64,000 nt of DNA, taken from NCBI GenBank assembly GCA_965221855.1, contig CBDCSV010000008.1, forward strand, positions 124,001 through 188,000, given 5' to 3'. Source of the DNA: JAJDXO01 sp965221855. GTDB lineage: Bacteria; Pseudomonadota; Alphaproteobacteria; Rhodospirillales; UBA2165. How positions within the stretch are numbered: the first letter of the stretch is position 1; each line of letters opens with the position of its first letter. Under the pieces are notes generated by a model. That model was not told where the DNA came from. It made no database searches and saw nothing but the letters and a program-made list of their open reading frames with translations. Shown one piece after another: positions 54,101-62,797 of the stretch. The translations under genes were made by a program, and so were the position numbers.

Positions 54101-54773
54101 CGTCCTCTATGTGTTCAGATGCCTGGTCGACGATGACATTCCGTTGAACGACGGCTGTCTGGAACCCATCGACCTCATCATTCCCGAAGGATCGCTGCTC
54201 AACCCCCGCTACCCGGCGGCGGTGGTGGCGGGAAACGTGGAAACCTCGCAGCGCATTACCGATGCCCTGTTCGGCGCGGCCCGCGCCATGGCGTCGGCTC
54301 AAAGCACCATGAACAATTTCACCTTTGGCGATGAGCGGTATCAGTATTACGAAACGATTTGCGGCGGTGCCGGCGCCGGTCCCGATTTCGACGGGGCGAG
54401 CGCGGTCCATACCCACATGACCAACACCCGCCTGACCGATCCCGAAGTGCTGGAGTGGCGGTTTCCGGTGATCCTGGAGAGGTTTTCCCTGCGGCCGGGT
54501 TCGGGCGGCGCGGGCAGGCATTGGGGCGGTGACGGCGTCATTCGGAAAATCCGGTTTTTGGAACCGATGACCGCCGCCATCCTGTCCGGCTCCCGGACCG
54601 TGCAACCGTTCGGACTAGCCGGCGGCAGCCCGGGCGAAGCGGGCCGAAACTACGTCGAGCGGGCTTCAGGCGATATCGACGAGCTTGGACCCTACGATTC
54701 GGCCGAAATGCGGCCAGGTGACGTGTTCGTCATCAAGACACCCGGCGGGGGCGGGTACGGGTTCATCGGCTAG
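51156..54773 (+). CDS. 5-oxoprolinase / hydantoinase A-B fusion (ATP-hydrolysing)
   Basis: 1205 aa from a GTG at 51156. The HyuA half has DRGGTFTDVVARS (residues 14-26), the ATP loop FDMGGTSTDVSHF and NCFGGAGGQHACGVADALG. The HyuB half starts near residue 690 with ELFNNLFMSIAEQMG and includes LNAPYNGGTHLPDITVI and the RGHHADIGG metal motif. It splits 5-oxoproline to glutamate using ATP. The fused form equals the eukaryotic-like OplaH. The 3' end overlaps the convergent MFS gene by 11 bp. Confidence 0.93.
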   Translation: MSDSAGIAGWQFWIDRGGTFTDVVARSPEGELSALKLLSEDPDRYPDAAIEGIRRALRVGTGDEIPVSGIAAVKMGTTVATNALLERKGEPTLLVTNRGFADGLRIGYQNRPHLFALHIELPEQVYCRVAEIPGRMDARGNELEPLDEGLARQALAAAFGDGIRSVAIVFMHGYRYPDHEARVMSLAREAGFTQISVSHQVSPLMKYVSRGDTTAVDAYLSPILRRYVGRVSAALPGVRTMFMQSNGGLTDASLFQGKDSILSGPAGGVVGAVATAGMAGFEKIIGFDMGGTSTDVSHFAGAFERSFETVVAGVRMRVPMMSIHTVAAGGGSILRFDGARFRVGPESAGANPGPAGYGKGGPLTVTDANLLLGRIQARHFPEIFGPGGDGPLDLDIVRKKFEKLAGEIETATGRRLSPEEIAEGFLTIAVENMANAIKKISVQRGYDVTEYTLNCFGGAGGQHACGVADALGIERILIHPLAGVLSAYGMGLAEVRALRALAVEEELSEQAAGRLASATLPLVQEAAAELAGQGIAESNIQTSVTVALRYAGTDTALEVPLAGFSELREAFDVLHRRQFGFVDDGRPLIIEAVRVEAAGAEERITEHAAAPGVAVCAPDALENVAVFTGGRAADVPVFAREALAAGQEIEGPAIVVEENATTVVEPGWSLEVNRFGHLVLNRTSPREAGVAVGTDADPVMLELFNNLFMSIAEQMGAVLANTATSVNIKERFDFSCALFDAAGGLVANAPHLPVHLGSMGESVATIIRARNGTMKPGDVYVLNAPYNGGTHLPDITVITPVFDEAGPEILFYVASRGHHADIGGTTPGSMPPDSRSVDEEGVLIDNFQLVAGGRFLEREARELLESGVYPSRNPDQNIADFRAQIAANERGAAEIRSMIGHFGLEVVQAYMRHVKDNAAEAVRRVLDRLPDGDFARNLDNGGTIKVAISVDRSRRRAVVDFTGTSSQSDTNFNAPSAVCRAAVLYVFRCLVDDDIPLNDGCLEPIDLIIPEGSLLNPRYPAAVVAGNVETSQRITDALFGAARAMASAQSTMNNFTFGDERYQYYETICGGAGAGPDFDGASAVHTHMTNTRLTDPEVLEWRFPVILERFSLRPGSGGAGRHWGGDGVIRKIRFLEPMTAAILSGSRTVQPFGLAGGSPGEAGRNYVERASGDIDELGPYDSAEMRPGDVFVIKTPGGGGYGFIG

Positions 54774-56010
54774 GCGCTTCGTCGGGTGCGCGCTCCAAGA
54801 ACGCCGCGATCCCCCGCAGGCGAGGCAGCAACGCGCCCAGGATCAGCAGATAAACGACGGCGCCGACGGCGATGACCGACTGAAGCGCCCAAAATTTGTC
54901 CCCGAGCCCCCATAGCCACGCGCCCGCCGCGGGCCCTCCTCGCAGGTTCATGCTCCACAGCGACATGACCCGCCCGCGTACCGACCCGTCGATCGAGTTC
55001 TGCACGACCAGTTGGCCGCCGATTCCGATGTAGGATATGAATGCGCTGATGGTCCCGACAATAATCGTCGCGACCCAAAACGAACTGGTGGCCGACAGGG
55101 CGAGATGGAGAAGGCCGGCCAGCAACGCCGCGATGAACAGCAATCGCACCATGCCGCTGATTCGGCTGACCTTGGCGACCATGATCGAACCGACGATCCC
55201 GCCGGCGCCGGAAGCGGATTGCATAATCCCGAACCCGATCTCTTCCATGGCGTAAATTCCGTCCGCGACCGCCGTCAGGCTCTCCCGGTACGAACGCATG
55301 AATATCATCGTCGAGACGATGAGGACAAAGAACAGCCCGAGCTCTTTTTTGGTCAGGATGTAGAGGACGCCCTCCCGCAGATCGGCAACGAGATTCGATC
55401 TTGGGCGGGACCCGACCTCGTCGTGCCTCAAACGAATTATCAGCAGGACGACGAGGTAGCCGAGAAAACTGAATGCGTTGAGTGCAAACAGCCAGCCGAT
55501 GCCTTCGCGATCGAGGGTGAACGCGGCAATGATGACGGCGCCCAATGCAGGGCCGACGAATTGGGCCACGTTGAACAGGATGGACCCGGTACCGATTGCC
55601 GAAGGCAGATCTTTCCGCGGCACCAGGCTCGGCGCCATGGCCAAACGGACCGGCGTCCACAGCGCCTCGAAGAAGCCCGCCAAGCCCATCAGGGCCATCA
55701 GCAGGAGTATGGTCATGATATCGAAAATGGTGAGGACCGCCAGGATCGCGGCCAGGCTCATCATCAGGATTTGTGCGATTCGGCCCAGAAACAACCGGTC
55801 GTAGCGGTCGGAGACAGCGCCGAAAAACGGAACGCTGGTCAGAAAACAAATCGCTTCGATCAGTGCCACCGTTGCCACGAGACTCAGCGAGCCGGTTAGC
55901 GACCAGACCAGCCATTGGACGCCAACACGCTGAAACCACAGGCCGATGTTCGAGACAAATCCGCCGGCCGCGTAAAGGGCGAAATCACGATGGTGGAGGG
56001 CGCGCCACAT
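54763..56010 (-). CDS. MFS transporter, EntS/MFS_3-type exporter
   Basis: 415 aa from MWRALHHRDFALYAAG (56010). About ten to twelve helices are visible, and motif A-like GAVSDRYDRLFLGR follows helix 2. The start at 56064 would add an unlikely N-terminus. The family exports siderophores or drugs, but the substrate here is unknown. It is convergent with the oxoprolinase gene. Confidence 0.88.
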   Translation of the reverse strand: MWRALHHRDFALYAAGGFVSNIGLWFQRVGVQWLVWSLTGSLSLVATVALIEAICFLTSVPFFGAVSDRYDRLFLGRIAQILMMSLAAILAVLTIFDIMTILLLMALMGLAGFFEALWTPVRLAMAPSLVPRKDLPSAIGTGSILFNVAQFVGPALGAVIIAAFTLDREGIGWLFALNAFSFLGYLVVLLIIRLRHDEVGSRPRSNLVADLREGVLYILTKKELGLFFVLIVSTMIFMRSYRESLTAVADGIYAMEEIGFGIMQSASGAGGIVGSIMVAKVSRISGMVRLLFIAALLAGLLHLALSATSSFWVATIIVGTISAFISYIGIGGQLVVQNSIDGSVRGRVMSLWSMNLRGGPAAGAWLWGLGDKFWALQSVIAVGAVVYLLILGALLPRLRGIAAFLERAPDEAPSR

Positions 56011-56203
56011 GTTGGGGGCACGATAGTCGCCGCAACAAACCGACACAATCGCCCGTCGTCGCACCGGCGTGACCGGGCGCCGATTACCGGTGATTGAAAT
56101 TGCCTGGACCCGGCGGTTTCTCTACACTTACGCCGTCCTCCGCGTGAGAACGAACAGCCGGTTGCGCGACCTGGGCCGGGCTGTCTAGGGAAGGGACCCC
56201 ACA

Positions 56204-59200
56204 ATGAAGATTGCCGCCGCCGTCCTTACCGGTTTGGTTTTGGCCGTAATCGCCGCCGTTCTCATTGTGCCGGGCGCTATCGATTGGAACGAACGCACGC
56301 CCGAAATCGTCAAGCTGGTCAAAGACAAAATCGTCAAGCTGGTCAAGGACAATACGGGCCGGCATCTGGAGCTCCGCGGCGACATCAGCGTGTCGGTGCT
56401 GCCCACGCCGGCGCTCCGGGTCGACGATGTCCGGGTTGCCAATGTCGAGGGGGCCGCGTCCGCCGACATGGTTGCCCTCAAATCCCTGGATGTTCGGGTG
56501 GCGCTGTTGCCGCTGCTCGGCGGCAACATTCAGGTGGAATCGGTCCGTCTCGAGGAGCCCACCATCGACATACAGGTCTTTGCCGATGGCCGCACCAATC
56601 TGGTGTTTTCACCGCCTGAAGCTACGGCGCCGGCGCCGGGAGGTACCGGCAGCCGGCCCGCCGACACGCCTCCGGGACCGGCTGCGCCCCCTGCCGTGGT
56701 GGTCGATGACTTCGTCATTGAAAAGGGCACTGTCATTTTTCGGGATGACAGCTCCGGCCGAACCGAGCGTTTCGAGAACATCAACGGGCGCTTGAATGCC
56801 GCTTCGCTGACCGGTCCCCTGGAAACCACCGGCAATCTGGTCGCCCGCGGCATTCCATTGAACTACAAGATCTCGTTGGGGGCGATCATCCAGGGCCGGA
56901 CGGTGCCGTTTTCGGCCGACGTCCGAATTGTACCGGGAGACGTGAGGACCCGATTGAGCGGTACCCTTGCCGGTCTCCCGACCGAGCCCCGGTTCAATGG
57001 CAACATCACCGTCGACGGGGCAAACCTTACCGGGTTTGTGGCCGCGTTGGGCGGGGGAGCGAGCCTGCCGGAAGTTCTGTCCCGCCAATTTGCGCTTAAG
57101 GGGGACGTCGCGGCGGCCGGCGGCGTCGTGTCGGTCTCCGGACTTAATCTAAGTCTCGACCAGATACGAGGCAGCGGCGCGATCAATATCAAGCTTGGTG
57201 AATCGATCGATGCAGACGCCGAGCTGACGGTGAACCGGCTGGATGTCGAGTCGCTTCTCGAGCCGGCAACTCCCGTCGCAGCCGAAAGGAATTCCGTAGC
57301 CCAGTCACGTGGCGCGGCGAAGGTGTCACGGGCAATAGCGCCGCCGAGAACGCCGGCGCCCGGCACGGATGCCGGCACGCCCCTTGCGATTCCCGAAGGC
57401 ATCAATGCGTCCGTCAATCTCACCGTGGGAACAATCGTTTATCGCGACGGCGTGGTGCGGGAGGCAAAATTCGACGTCGCTCTCTCAGCGGGTAGGATCG
57501 CCGTCAATCAGGTGTCCGCGCAACTGCCCGGCGGTTCCGATTTCACCATGTTTGGATTTGCCGCGCTTGAGGACGGCGTGCCGGCGTTCGACGGAAGCGT
57601 CGACATGTCCACCAACGACCTCCGCGCCGTGATGACCTGGCTTGGCGTTGCGCCCCCGGTGGTTGCCGCGGATCGCCTTCGCAAGCTCGCTTTTGCCGGC
57701 AAGGTCGGTGCCACGCCCAGCGAAATCCGTCTTAGCGAAATCAATCTGCGGATCGACAATACCCGCGTAAAGGGTGCGGCGACCTTGGCGCTGCGGCAAA
57801 AACTCGCCGTCGGCGCAAATCTTGTGGTCGACAAGATAAATGTCGATCCCTATCTCGGCAGTCCCGGGTCCGCCGCCAAGCCGCCGAAAGCGGGTGCAGG
57901 CAACGCGGCCGCCGGCGCGGCGGAAGCTCGGCCGGCGGCCTCGCCGGTCGCGAATCCCCTGGCGCCGCTGACGGCCCTCAGCAGCATTGACGCCAATATC
58001 AAGGCACGAATCGGCGCACTCACGGTTCAACGAATTCCCATTCGCGATCTCCGTCTGGATGCAACGATTTTCGATGGGGTGCTGACGGTGCGCGACTTTC
58101 GAATGGCCGATGCCGCGGGCGTCGCGGCGAATGCAAAGGGCGCCGTCACCGGCCTGGAGGCCGGTCAGCTCAACCCGAATCCGAAGCTTCAAGACCTGAC
58201 GCTCGATGTGCGATCGGCGAATTTGTCCAGAATATTGAAGCTGACCGAAACACGGCTGCCCATACCGCCGTCCCGGTTGGGGGCGGTATCCCTGTCCGGG
58301 ACGCTCAATGGCGCGCCGGCCGACCTCGATGTCGATATCACCGTCAAGGCGGCCCGAGGGGCAGCCCAACTTTCGGGCCGCGTCGCGGCGCTCGGCGATG
58401 TCCCCGCCATCGACGCCGCGGTCAGGGTCGTTCATGCCGATCTTCGAAGGCTTTTGGGCCTCGCAGGGCTTTCCTACGCGCCGTCGGGCCGACTGGGAAA
58501 AATTGATCTTTCGGCCAAGGTGGCGGGCGACCCGGCGGATATTTCGATCAGCGGCCTGAAAGGGGTGGCGGCGGATATTCCCGTATCGGGCGCCGTGAGC
58601 GGGAAGTTCGGCGGGCCGAGGCCGACCCTCACCATGAACTTGCGGACCGGGGTCATAAACATCGACCGGTTCTTGCCGGCCGAGCGCCGGTCATCCCTGC
58701 CTCCAACAGACGTGCAGCCGATCCGGCCCGCGGCGTTCCGGCTTCCCGAGAACTTCGAGCCTCGGCAGTTGCTGGTCCGGATCGCCACGGGCGGCGGACG
58801 GTTTTCCACCGATGCCATCGATCTTTCGGCGCTTGGGCTCGCCGATGCCGACATTAGCCTCAAGTCGGAGTCGTTGACGCTGGGCAAATATACGCTGAGC
58901 GGCGTCGATCTCGCGGCGTCCCTCAACAACGGCGTGTTGAACGCAAATCGTCTGACGGGCCGCATTTTCGGGGGCGCCCTGACCGCGGGCGGACGGATTG
59001 CCGGCGCCGGGCGAGACGGCCGGTACGCCGCACGGCTCGACCTGCGGGACCTCGAACTTCCCGCGGCCATGCGCGCCCTCGGCTCGTCGGCGCTCAAAGC
59101 CGGGCGGTTGACCTTCGCGGCGGATTTGGCCTCCGTCGGCGGATCGGTCGCGGACCTCGTTGCCGAATTGACTGGCGAGGGCCGCTTCGAACTCAAGGGG

Positions 59201-59809
59201 GTTGATCCGGCGGGGGCAGGCCAAGGGAGTATGCTTGCGCCGGTCATCGGCATCCTGCAGCCCCTTAATGCCCTCGGCGGGCGCCGGGGCGGCGGCTTGG
59301 CCGATGTCGCTTCGACGTTTCAGGTCGCCCGCGGGGTTGCCTCCTTCAATGACCTGAAGCTGTCGTCGGGGGTCGGTTCGGGCAGCGCCCGGGGCAGCAT
59401 CGATCTGCCCAACTGGCGGGTGCGGACATCCGGCGAGATGCGGCTGGACCGGAACCTGCTTATTGCCCTGCTTGCCCAGCAAACCCGGCTGCCGCCGGTG
59501 GTGCCGTTCGAGATCACCGGCCGGCTCGATTCCCCGAACGTGAAGCTGAAAACCGGCGGGACGGGCACCGGCGGTATTGCCGTTCCCGGCCTCGACAATC
59601 TGAGAAAGAAGAACCCGGGCGTTGGCGCCGTGGTCGATCAGCTGCTTCCCGGCATATTGGGCGGCCCGCGGCGGACCCGGGAGCCGCCTCCGTCAAATGA
59701 ACCGACACCCCTGGAGCCGGACCCGCAACGGCCGACCCAACAGCAGCAGAACCGGCCGCCGGAGATCGACGATGTCCTGAAGGGCATTCTGCGGGGGCTG
59801 GGCCGCTAG
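56204..59809 (+). CDS. AsmA family envelope protein
   Basis: 1201 aa from MKIAAAVLTGLVLAVIAAVL, a single N-terminal membrane anchor followed by a very long periplasmic beta-rich region. AAGGGA precedes the ATG. The N-terminus (GRHLELRGDISVSVLPTPAL) and the C-terminal GSARGSIDLPNWRVRTSGEM are AsmA signatures. AsmA-like proteins form bridge-shaped conduits for lipids between the membranes. An 8-residue tandem duplication (IVKLVKDK/IVKLVKDN, residues about 35-50) is encoded by a 24-bp repeat. It ends by overlapping the convergent RHH gene by 4 bp. Confidence 0.9.
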   Translation: MKIAAAVLTGLVLAVIAAVLIVPGAIDWNERTPEIVKLVKDKIVKLVKDNTGRHLELRGDISVSVLPTPALRVDDVRVANVEGAASADMVALKSLDVRVALLPLLGGNIQVESVRLEEPTIDIQVFADGRTNLVFSPPEATAPAPGGTGSRPADTPPGPAAPPAVVVDDFVIEKGTVIFRDDSSGRTERFENINGRLNAASLTGPLETTGNLVARGIPLNYKISLGAIIQGRTVPFSADVRIVPGDVRTRLSGTLAGLPTEPRFNGNITVDGANLTGFVAALGGGASLPEVLSRQFALKGDVAAAGGVVSVSGLNLSLDQIRGSGAINIKLGESIDADAELTVNRLDVESLLEPATPVAAERNSVAQSRGAAKVSRAIAPPRTPAPGTDAGTPLAIPEGINASVNLTVGTIVYRDGVVREAKFDVALSAGRIAVNQVSAQLPGGSDFTMFGFAALEDGVPAFDGSVDMSTNDLRAVMTWLGVAPPVVAADRLRKLAFAGKVGATPSEIRLSEINLRIDNTRVKGAATLALRQKLAVGANLVVDKINVDPYLGSPGSAAKPPKAGAGNAAAGAAEARPAASPVANPLAPLTALSSIDANIKARIGALTVQRIPIRDLRLDATIFDGVLTVRDFRMADAAGVAANAKGAVTGLEAGQLNPNPKLQDLTLDVRSANLSRILKLTETRLPIPPSRLGAVSLSGTLNGAPADLDVDITVKAARGAAQLSGRVAALGDVPAIDAAVRVVHADLRRLLGLAGLSYAPSGRLGKIDLSAKVAGDPADISISGLKGVAADIPVSGAVSGKFGGPRPTLTMNLRTGVINIDRFLPAERRSSLPPTDVQPIRPAAFRLPENFEPRQLLVRIATGGGRFSTDAIDLSALGLADADISLKSESLTLGKYTLSGVDLAASLNNGVLNANRLTGRIFGGALTAGGRIAGAGRDGRYAARLDLRDLELPAAMRALGSSALKAGRLTFAADLASVGGSVADLVAELTGEGRFELKGVDPAGAGQGSMLAPVIGILQPLNALGGRRGGGLADVASTFQVARGVASFNDLKLSSGVGSGSARGSIDLPNWRVRTSGEMRLDRNLLIALLAQQTRLPPVVPFEITGRLDSPNVKLKTGGTGTGGIAVPGLDNLRKKNPGVGAVVDQLLPGILGGPRRTREPPPSNEPTPLEPDPQRPTQQQQNRPPEIDDVLKGILRGLGR

Positions 59810-60042
59810 TTGCGGTCGGAGTTGGGACGGTCCGATTCCTCGAGGACGAACAGCCGGATGGCGCTCGAGAGATTGCCGGTCCGGTGCTGGTCGATCTCGG
59901 TAATCAAGCCATTGATCGAAACGCCGCGCGCCGCGGATATGAGCCGCAGCCGTTCCCAGAACGCCTGCTCCAGGGATACGCTCGTCGCGTGGCCGGCGAT
60001 CCGGATGGACCTTTTTTGAACACGGCTCGGATCATCCGTCAT
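59806..60042 (-). CDS. ribbon-helix-helix domain protein
   Basis: 78 aa, RHH_4-type. The N-terminal strand KRSIRIAGHATSVSLEQ is followed by helices FWERLRLISAARGVSINGLI and a charged C-terminus with LSSAIRLFVLEE. Such short proteins are predicted to bind DNA as dimers; the alphaproteobacterial ones often stand alone. No toxin partner is seen. IS256 copy 3 lies 68 bp upstream of its start. Confidence 0.82.
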   Translation of the reverse strand: MTDDPSRVQKRSIRIAGHATSVSLEQAFWERLRLISAARGVSINGLITEIDQHRTGNLSSAIRLFVLEESDRPNSDRN

Positions 60043-60110
60043 TTCAGGCGAATCGAAGAATCGTGAGCGCCGCCAACCGGCCGAAAAGAAACATGCCCCA
60101 CAATGGCCGC

Positions 60111-61390
60111 GGTAACGTCAAGAGTTATGTGTCAGGGAGACTGGGGTACTGATTCCCTGAGACTTGTTTTCGTGAATGAAGACCGCGAAGAGGATGCGGT
60201 CCATTGAGGTTTTATCCTTGAAGGTTCCCATGGGCCGGGTTCGTCTGCGAACCTCGCGGAACCTCCGTTCGATGGCATTGGTGGTCCTGACCTGCTTTCG
60301 CTCGGCGAGGTCCTTGTAGCGGAAGCAGGTGAGCAGGTCGTCGAGGTCGTTGCGCAGGCAGGCGACGGCCTTGGGGTAGGTATCTTCCCAGGCGTCGGCG
60401 AAGCGGCGGGCGGCGGTCTCGGCCTTGCGGCGGTTGGGGGCATTCATGACGGCGTGGACGTCGGCCTTGACGGCCTGCTGGTCGGCTACGCGGACCTTGT
60501 TGAGGATGTTCCTGATTTTGTGCGCCCAGCACCTCTGAACGGGGATGCCGTGATAGACGATCGGCAAGGCGGCGAGCAGGCCTTGGCCGCCATCAACGCA
60601 GATCATCTCAAGGCCCTCGCCGGTGAGGCCGCGGCGGTGCAACGCGGTGAGGAAGCGCTCCCACTCCGCGGCGCTCTCGCTGGCGGCGAGTTGGAAGTCG
60701 ATAATCTCCTTCTTGCCGTCGTGCCGTATGCCCAGCGCCACCAGGACCGGCCTCCTGAGCGCGCCGGCGCCGGTCTTGCAGGCCAGCACCACGCCGTCGA
60801 GCATCAGCGCCTTGTAGGCGTTCTTCAGCGGCCGGCGGTGGAATGCGGCGACCGACAGATCGAGGGTCTTGGCGACCCGGCTCACCGTCGCGGCCGAGAC
60901 CGGACGCCCGAGCAGGGCAAGCAGGACCTCGCCGACCTTGCGGGTCGAGAGCCCCAGCACGAAGCCGGCCAGGATGGCGCGGTCGATCTCTGGAGCGCGC
61001 CTTGCGTAGCTCTTCAGAACCTCGGTCGGGCAGAAGTGCCGGGTGCGCGGCACGTTGAGCTCGATGTCGCCGAGCTCGCTGAGCAGGCGGCGCCGGTAGG
61101 TGCCGTTGCGCCGGTCGCGCATAGCGCTGCCATCGAGGCCGTCGAGCCAGCGATCCACCGCCTCGGCCATCCGGCCCTCGATGATCTCGGCCAGCGCCTG
61201 GCGGCCAAGCGGGCGATAACCCTCGCCCCAGTCCAATCCGCCTGCTTGCATCTCCTTCACCACCTCAAAGGCTTGTGGTAGGTTCTCAATCGTTACAGCT
61301 TGCTGTGGCATCGGGGTGATCCTTCTTGCGGTTGTCGTAAACCACAGGGAGTACCCCATTCCCAACTGACACATAAATTTTTACGTCACC
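60111..61390 (-). mobile_element. IS256-family insertion sequence, copy 3
   Basis: 1280 bp with the same ends as copies 1 and 2. The target duplication is 8 bp, ATGGCCGC, at 60103-60110 and 61391-61398. It lies between the RHH gene and ycgN, 84 bp upstream of the ycgN start, so it may affect the promoters of both genes. Confidence 0.95.
60118..61311 (-). CDS. IS256-family transposase, copy 3
   Basis: 397 aa from MPQQAVTIENL, intact. The sequence agrees with copy 2 in having Phe near the C-terminus and with copy 1 in having AAGGAT upstream of the start. DDE residues and the CWAHKI motif are unchanged. Confidence 0.93.
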   Translation of the reverse strand: MPQQAVTIENLPQAFEVVKEMQAGGLDWGEGYRPLGRQALAEIIEGRMAEAVDRWLDGLDGSAMRDRRNGTYRRRLLSELGDIELNVPRTRHFCPTEVLKSYARRAPEIDRAILAGFVLGLSTRKVGEVLLALLGRPVSAATVSRVAKTLDLSVAAFHRRPLKNAYKALMLDGVVLACKTGAGALRRPVLVALGIRHDGKKEIIDFQLAASESAAEWERFLTALHRRGLTGEGLEMICVDGGQGLLAALPIVYHGIPVQRCWAHKIRNILNKVRVADQQAVKADVHAVMNAPNRRKAETAARRFADAWEDTYPKAVACLRNDLDDLLTCFRYKDLAERKQVRTTNAIERRFREVRRRTRPMGTFKDKTSMDRILFAVFIHENKSQGISTPVSLTHNS

Positions 61391-61474
61391 ATGGCCGCCG
61401 CCCGGTTGGCCGTCAATGGCCGGTCGGGCTAGACTGGTGATCCGCGAATTGGATCATCGGCGGAGGAGTCCCAG

Positions 61475-61954
61475 GTGGCGGCTGTCCGGCAGGACCGAAA
61501 GGACGAACCTTTCTGGAAGACCAAGTCACTCGAGCAGATGAGCCTCGAAGAATGGGAGTCGCTCTGCGACGGGTGCGCCAAGTGCTGCCTCCACAAAATC
61601 GAGTACGAGGATACCCGGGAAGTGGAATATACCGAAGTCGCGTGCGGTCTCCTCGACTTGGGCGCCTGCCGTTGTACGGATTACGCCCACAGAACCGCTC
61701 GGGTGCCCGATTGCGTCGAACTGACCCCCGGGACGCTGACGGCCATCGAATGGCTGCCGCCGACGTGCGCCTACCGGCTGATATCGGAGGGAAAGGATCT
61801 GTTCGATTGGCACCCGTTGATTTCCGGCGATCCCGAAAGCGTGCATCGGGCCGGGGTATCGGTGCGGGGCCGCTGCGTCGCCGAGCGGGATGCCGGCGAT
61901 TTGCAGGATCATGTGGTGGAGTGGCCGAACGAGGGTGTGGATGATGCCGGGTAA
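61475..61954 (+). CDS. ycgN: YcgN family cysteine cluster protein (UPF0260)
   Basis: 159 aa from a GTG at 61475 with GGAGGAG upstream. The cysteine cluster is visible as CDGCAKCC (about residues 30-37), GACRCTDY and later single Cys, which suggests metal or iron-sulfur binding. The family is widespread in proteobacteria and uncharacterised. It overlaps the start of the YgjP-type gene. Confidence 0.88.
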   Translation: MAAVRQDRKDEPFWKTKSLEQMSLEEWESLCDGCAKCCLHKIEYEDTREVEYTEVACGLLDLGACRCTDYAHRTARVPDCVELTPGTLTAIEWLPPTCAYRLISEGKDLFDWHPLISGDPESVHRAGVSVRGRCVAERDAGDLQDHVVEWPNEGVDDAG

Positions 61955-62669
61955 GCGGCCTGATCAACTTCCTGGCTCCCTTCACCGCGTGGAGGTCGGC
62001 GGCAGGCAGGTTCCCTTGTCCGTCCGGCATCACGCCAGGGCGCGGCGCCTCATTCTGCGGATCGATCCGAAAACCGGCGGCATCGTCGTCACGCTGCCCA
62101 AGGGGGTTCCGGCGAAGGCGGGATTGGCCCTGGCCGAGGAAAAGGCCGCATGGATCGCCGGCGCCCTCGAAAAACTGGCCCGGCCGACACCGCTCGTCGC
62201 CGGCGCGCGGGTGCCGGTGCTCGACCGGGAACATGTGATTTGCCATGACCCGGCCGGCCGGTATGGCGTCCGGCGGGAGGGGAACGCGATCTGGGTCGCG
62301 GGCCGGGAGGAACATGTCGCGCGCCGGGTGCTGGACTGGCTGAGGCGCGAAGCGAAACGCGAAATCGTGCCCCGGGCGGAGACCATGTGCGGCCGGTTGG
62401 AGGCGACGTTCAATCGGGTCACCATCCGCGACACGCGAAGCCGCTGGGGATCGTGCGCGCCCAACGGCAATCTCTCCTTCTCATGGCGCCTGGTCATGGC
62501 CCCGATGGAGGTTCTGGACTATGTCGTCGCCCATGAGGTCTCGCACCTCCGTCACATGGATCACTCGCCCGCATTCTGGGAGACGGTGAACAGTCTCGGC
62601 GTCGATCCGGAGGCCGGCCGGAAATGGCTGAACGCCAACGGCGAACGATTGATGCGGGTCGGAATCTAG
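61941..62669 (+). CDS. YgjP-type M48-like metallopeptidase domain protein
   Basis: 242 aa from tandem ATG codons at 61941-61946, overlapping the ycgN stop. The C-terminal part shows the metzincin-like HExxH motif in VAHEVSHLRHMDHSP and the RSRWGSCAPNGNLSFSWRL stretch typical of the YgjP/WLM family. The overlap with ycgN means translational coupling. The substrate is unknown. Confidence 0.86.
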   Translation: MMPGKRPDQLPGSLHRVEVGGRQVPLSVRHHARARRLILRIDPKTGGIVVTLPKGVPAKAGLALAEEKAAWIAGALEKLARPTPLVAGARVPVLDREHVICHDPAGRYGVRREGNAIWVAGREEHVARRVLDWLRREAKREIVPRAETMCGRLEATFNRVTIRDTRSRWGSCAPNGNLSFSWRLVMAPMEVLDYVVAHEVSHLRHMDHSPAFWETVNSLGVDPEAGRKWLNANGERLMRVGI

Positions 62670-62797
62670 CCCTCCGTGCAGACCATGACCCTGGCGAGAA
62701 ATACGGGCTGGACCGCAAGCTTCGGATAGAGGCGCGTCGCGGCGGCGACTATGCTGGGGTCATGCTTGAACGAGACACAACGCCGGAGGCCACTGCA

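Noticed and set aside
54763..54773. frameshift or truncation where the oxoprolinase and MFS genes overlap
   Set aside because: The two genes are convergent with an 11-bp overlap and both have normal C-termini.
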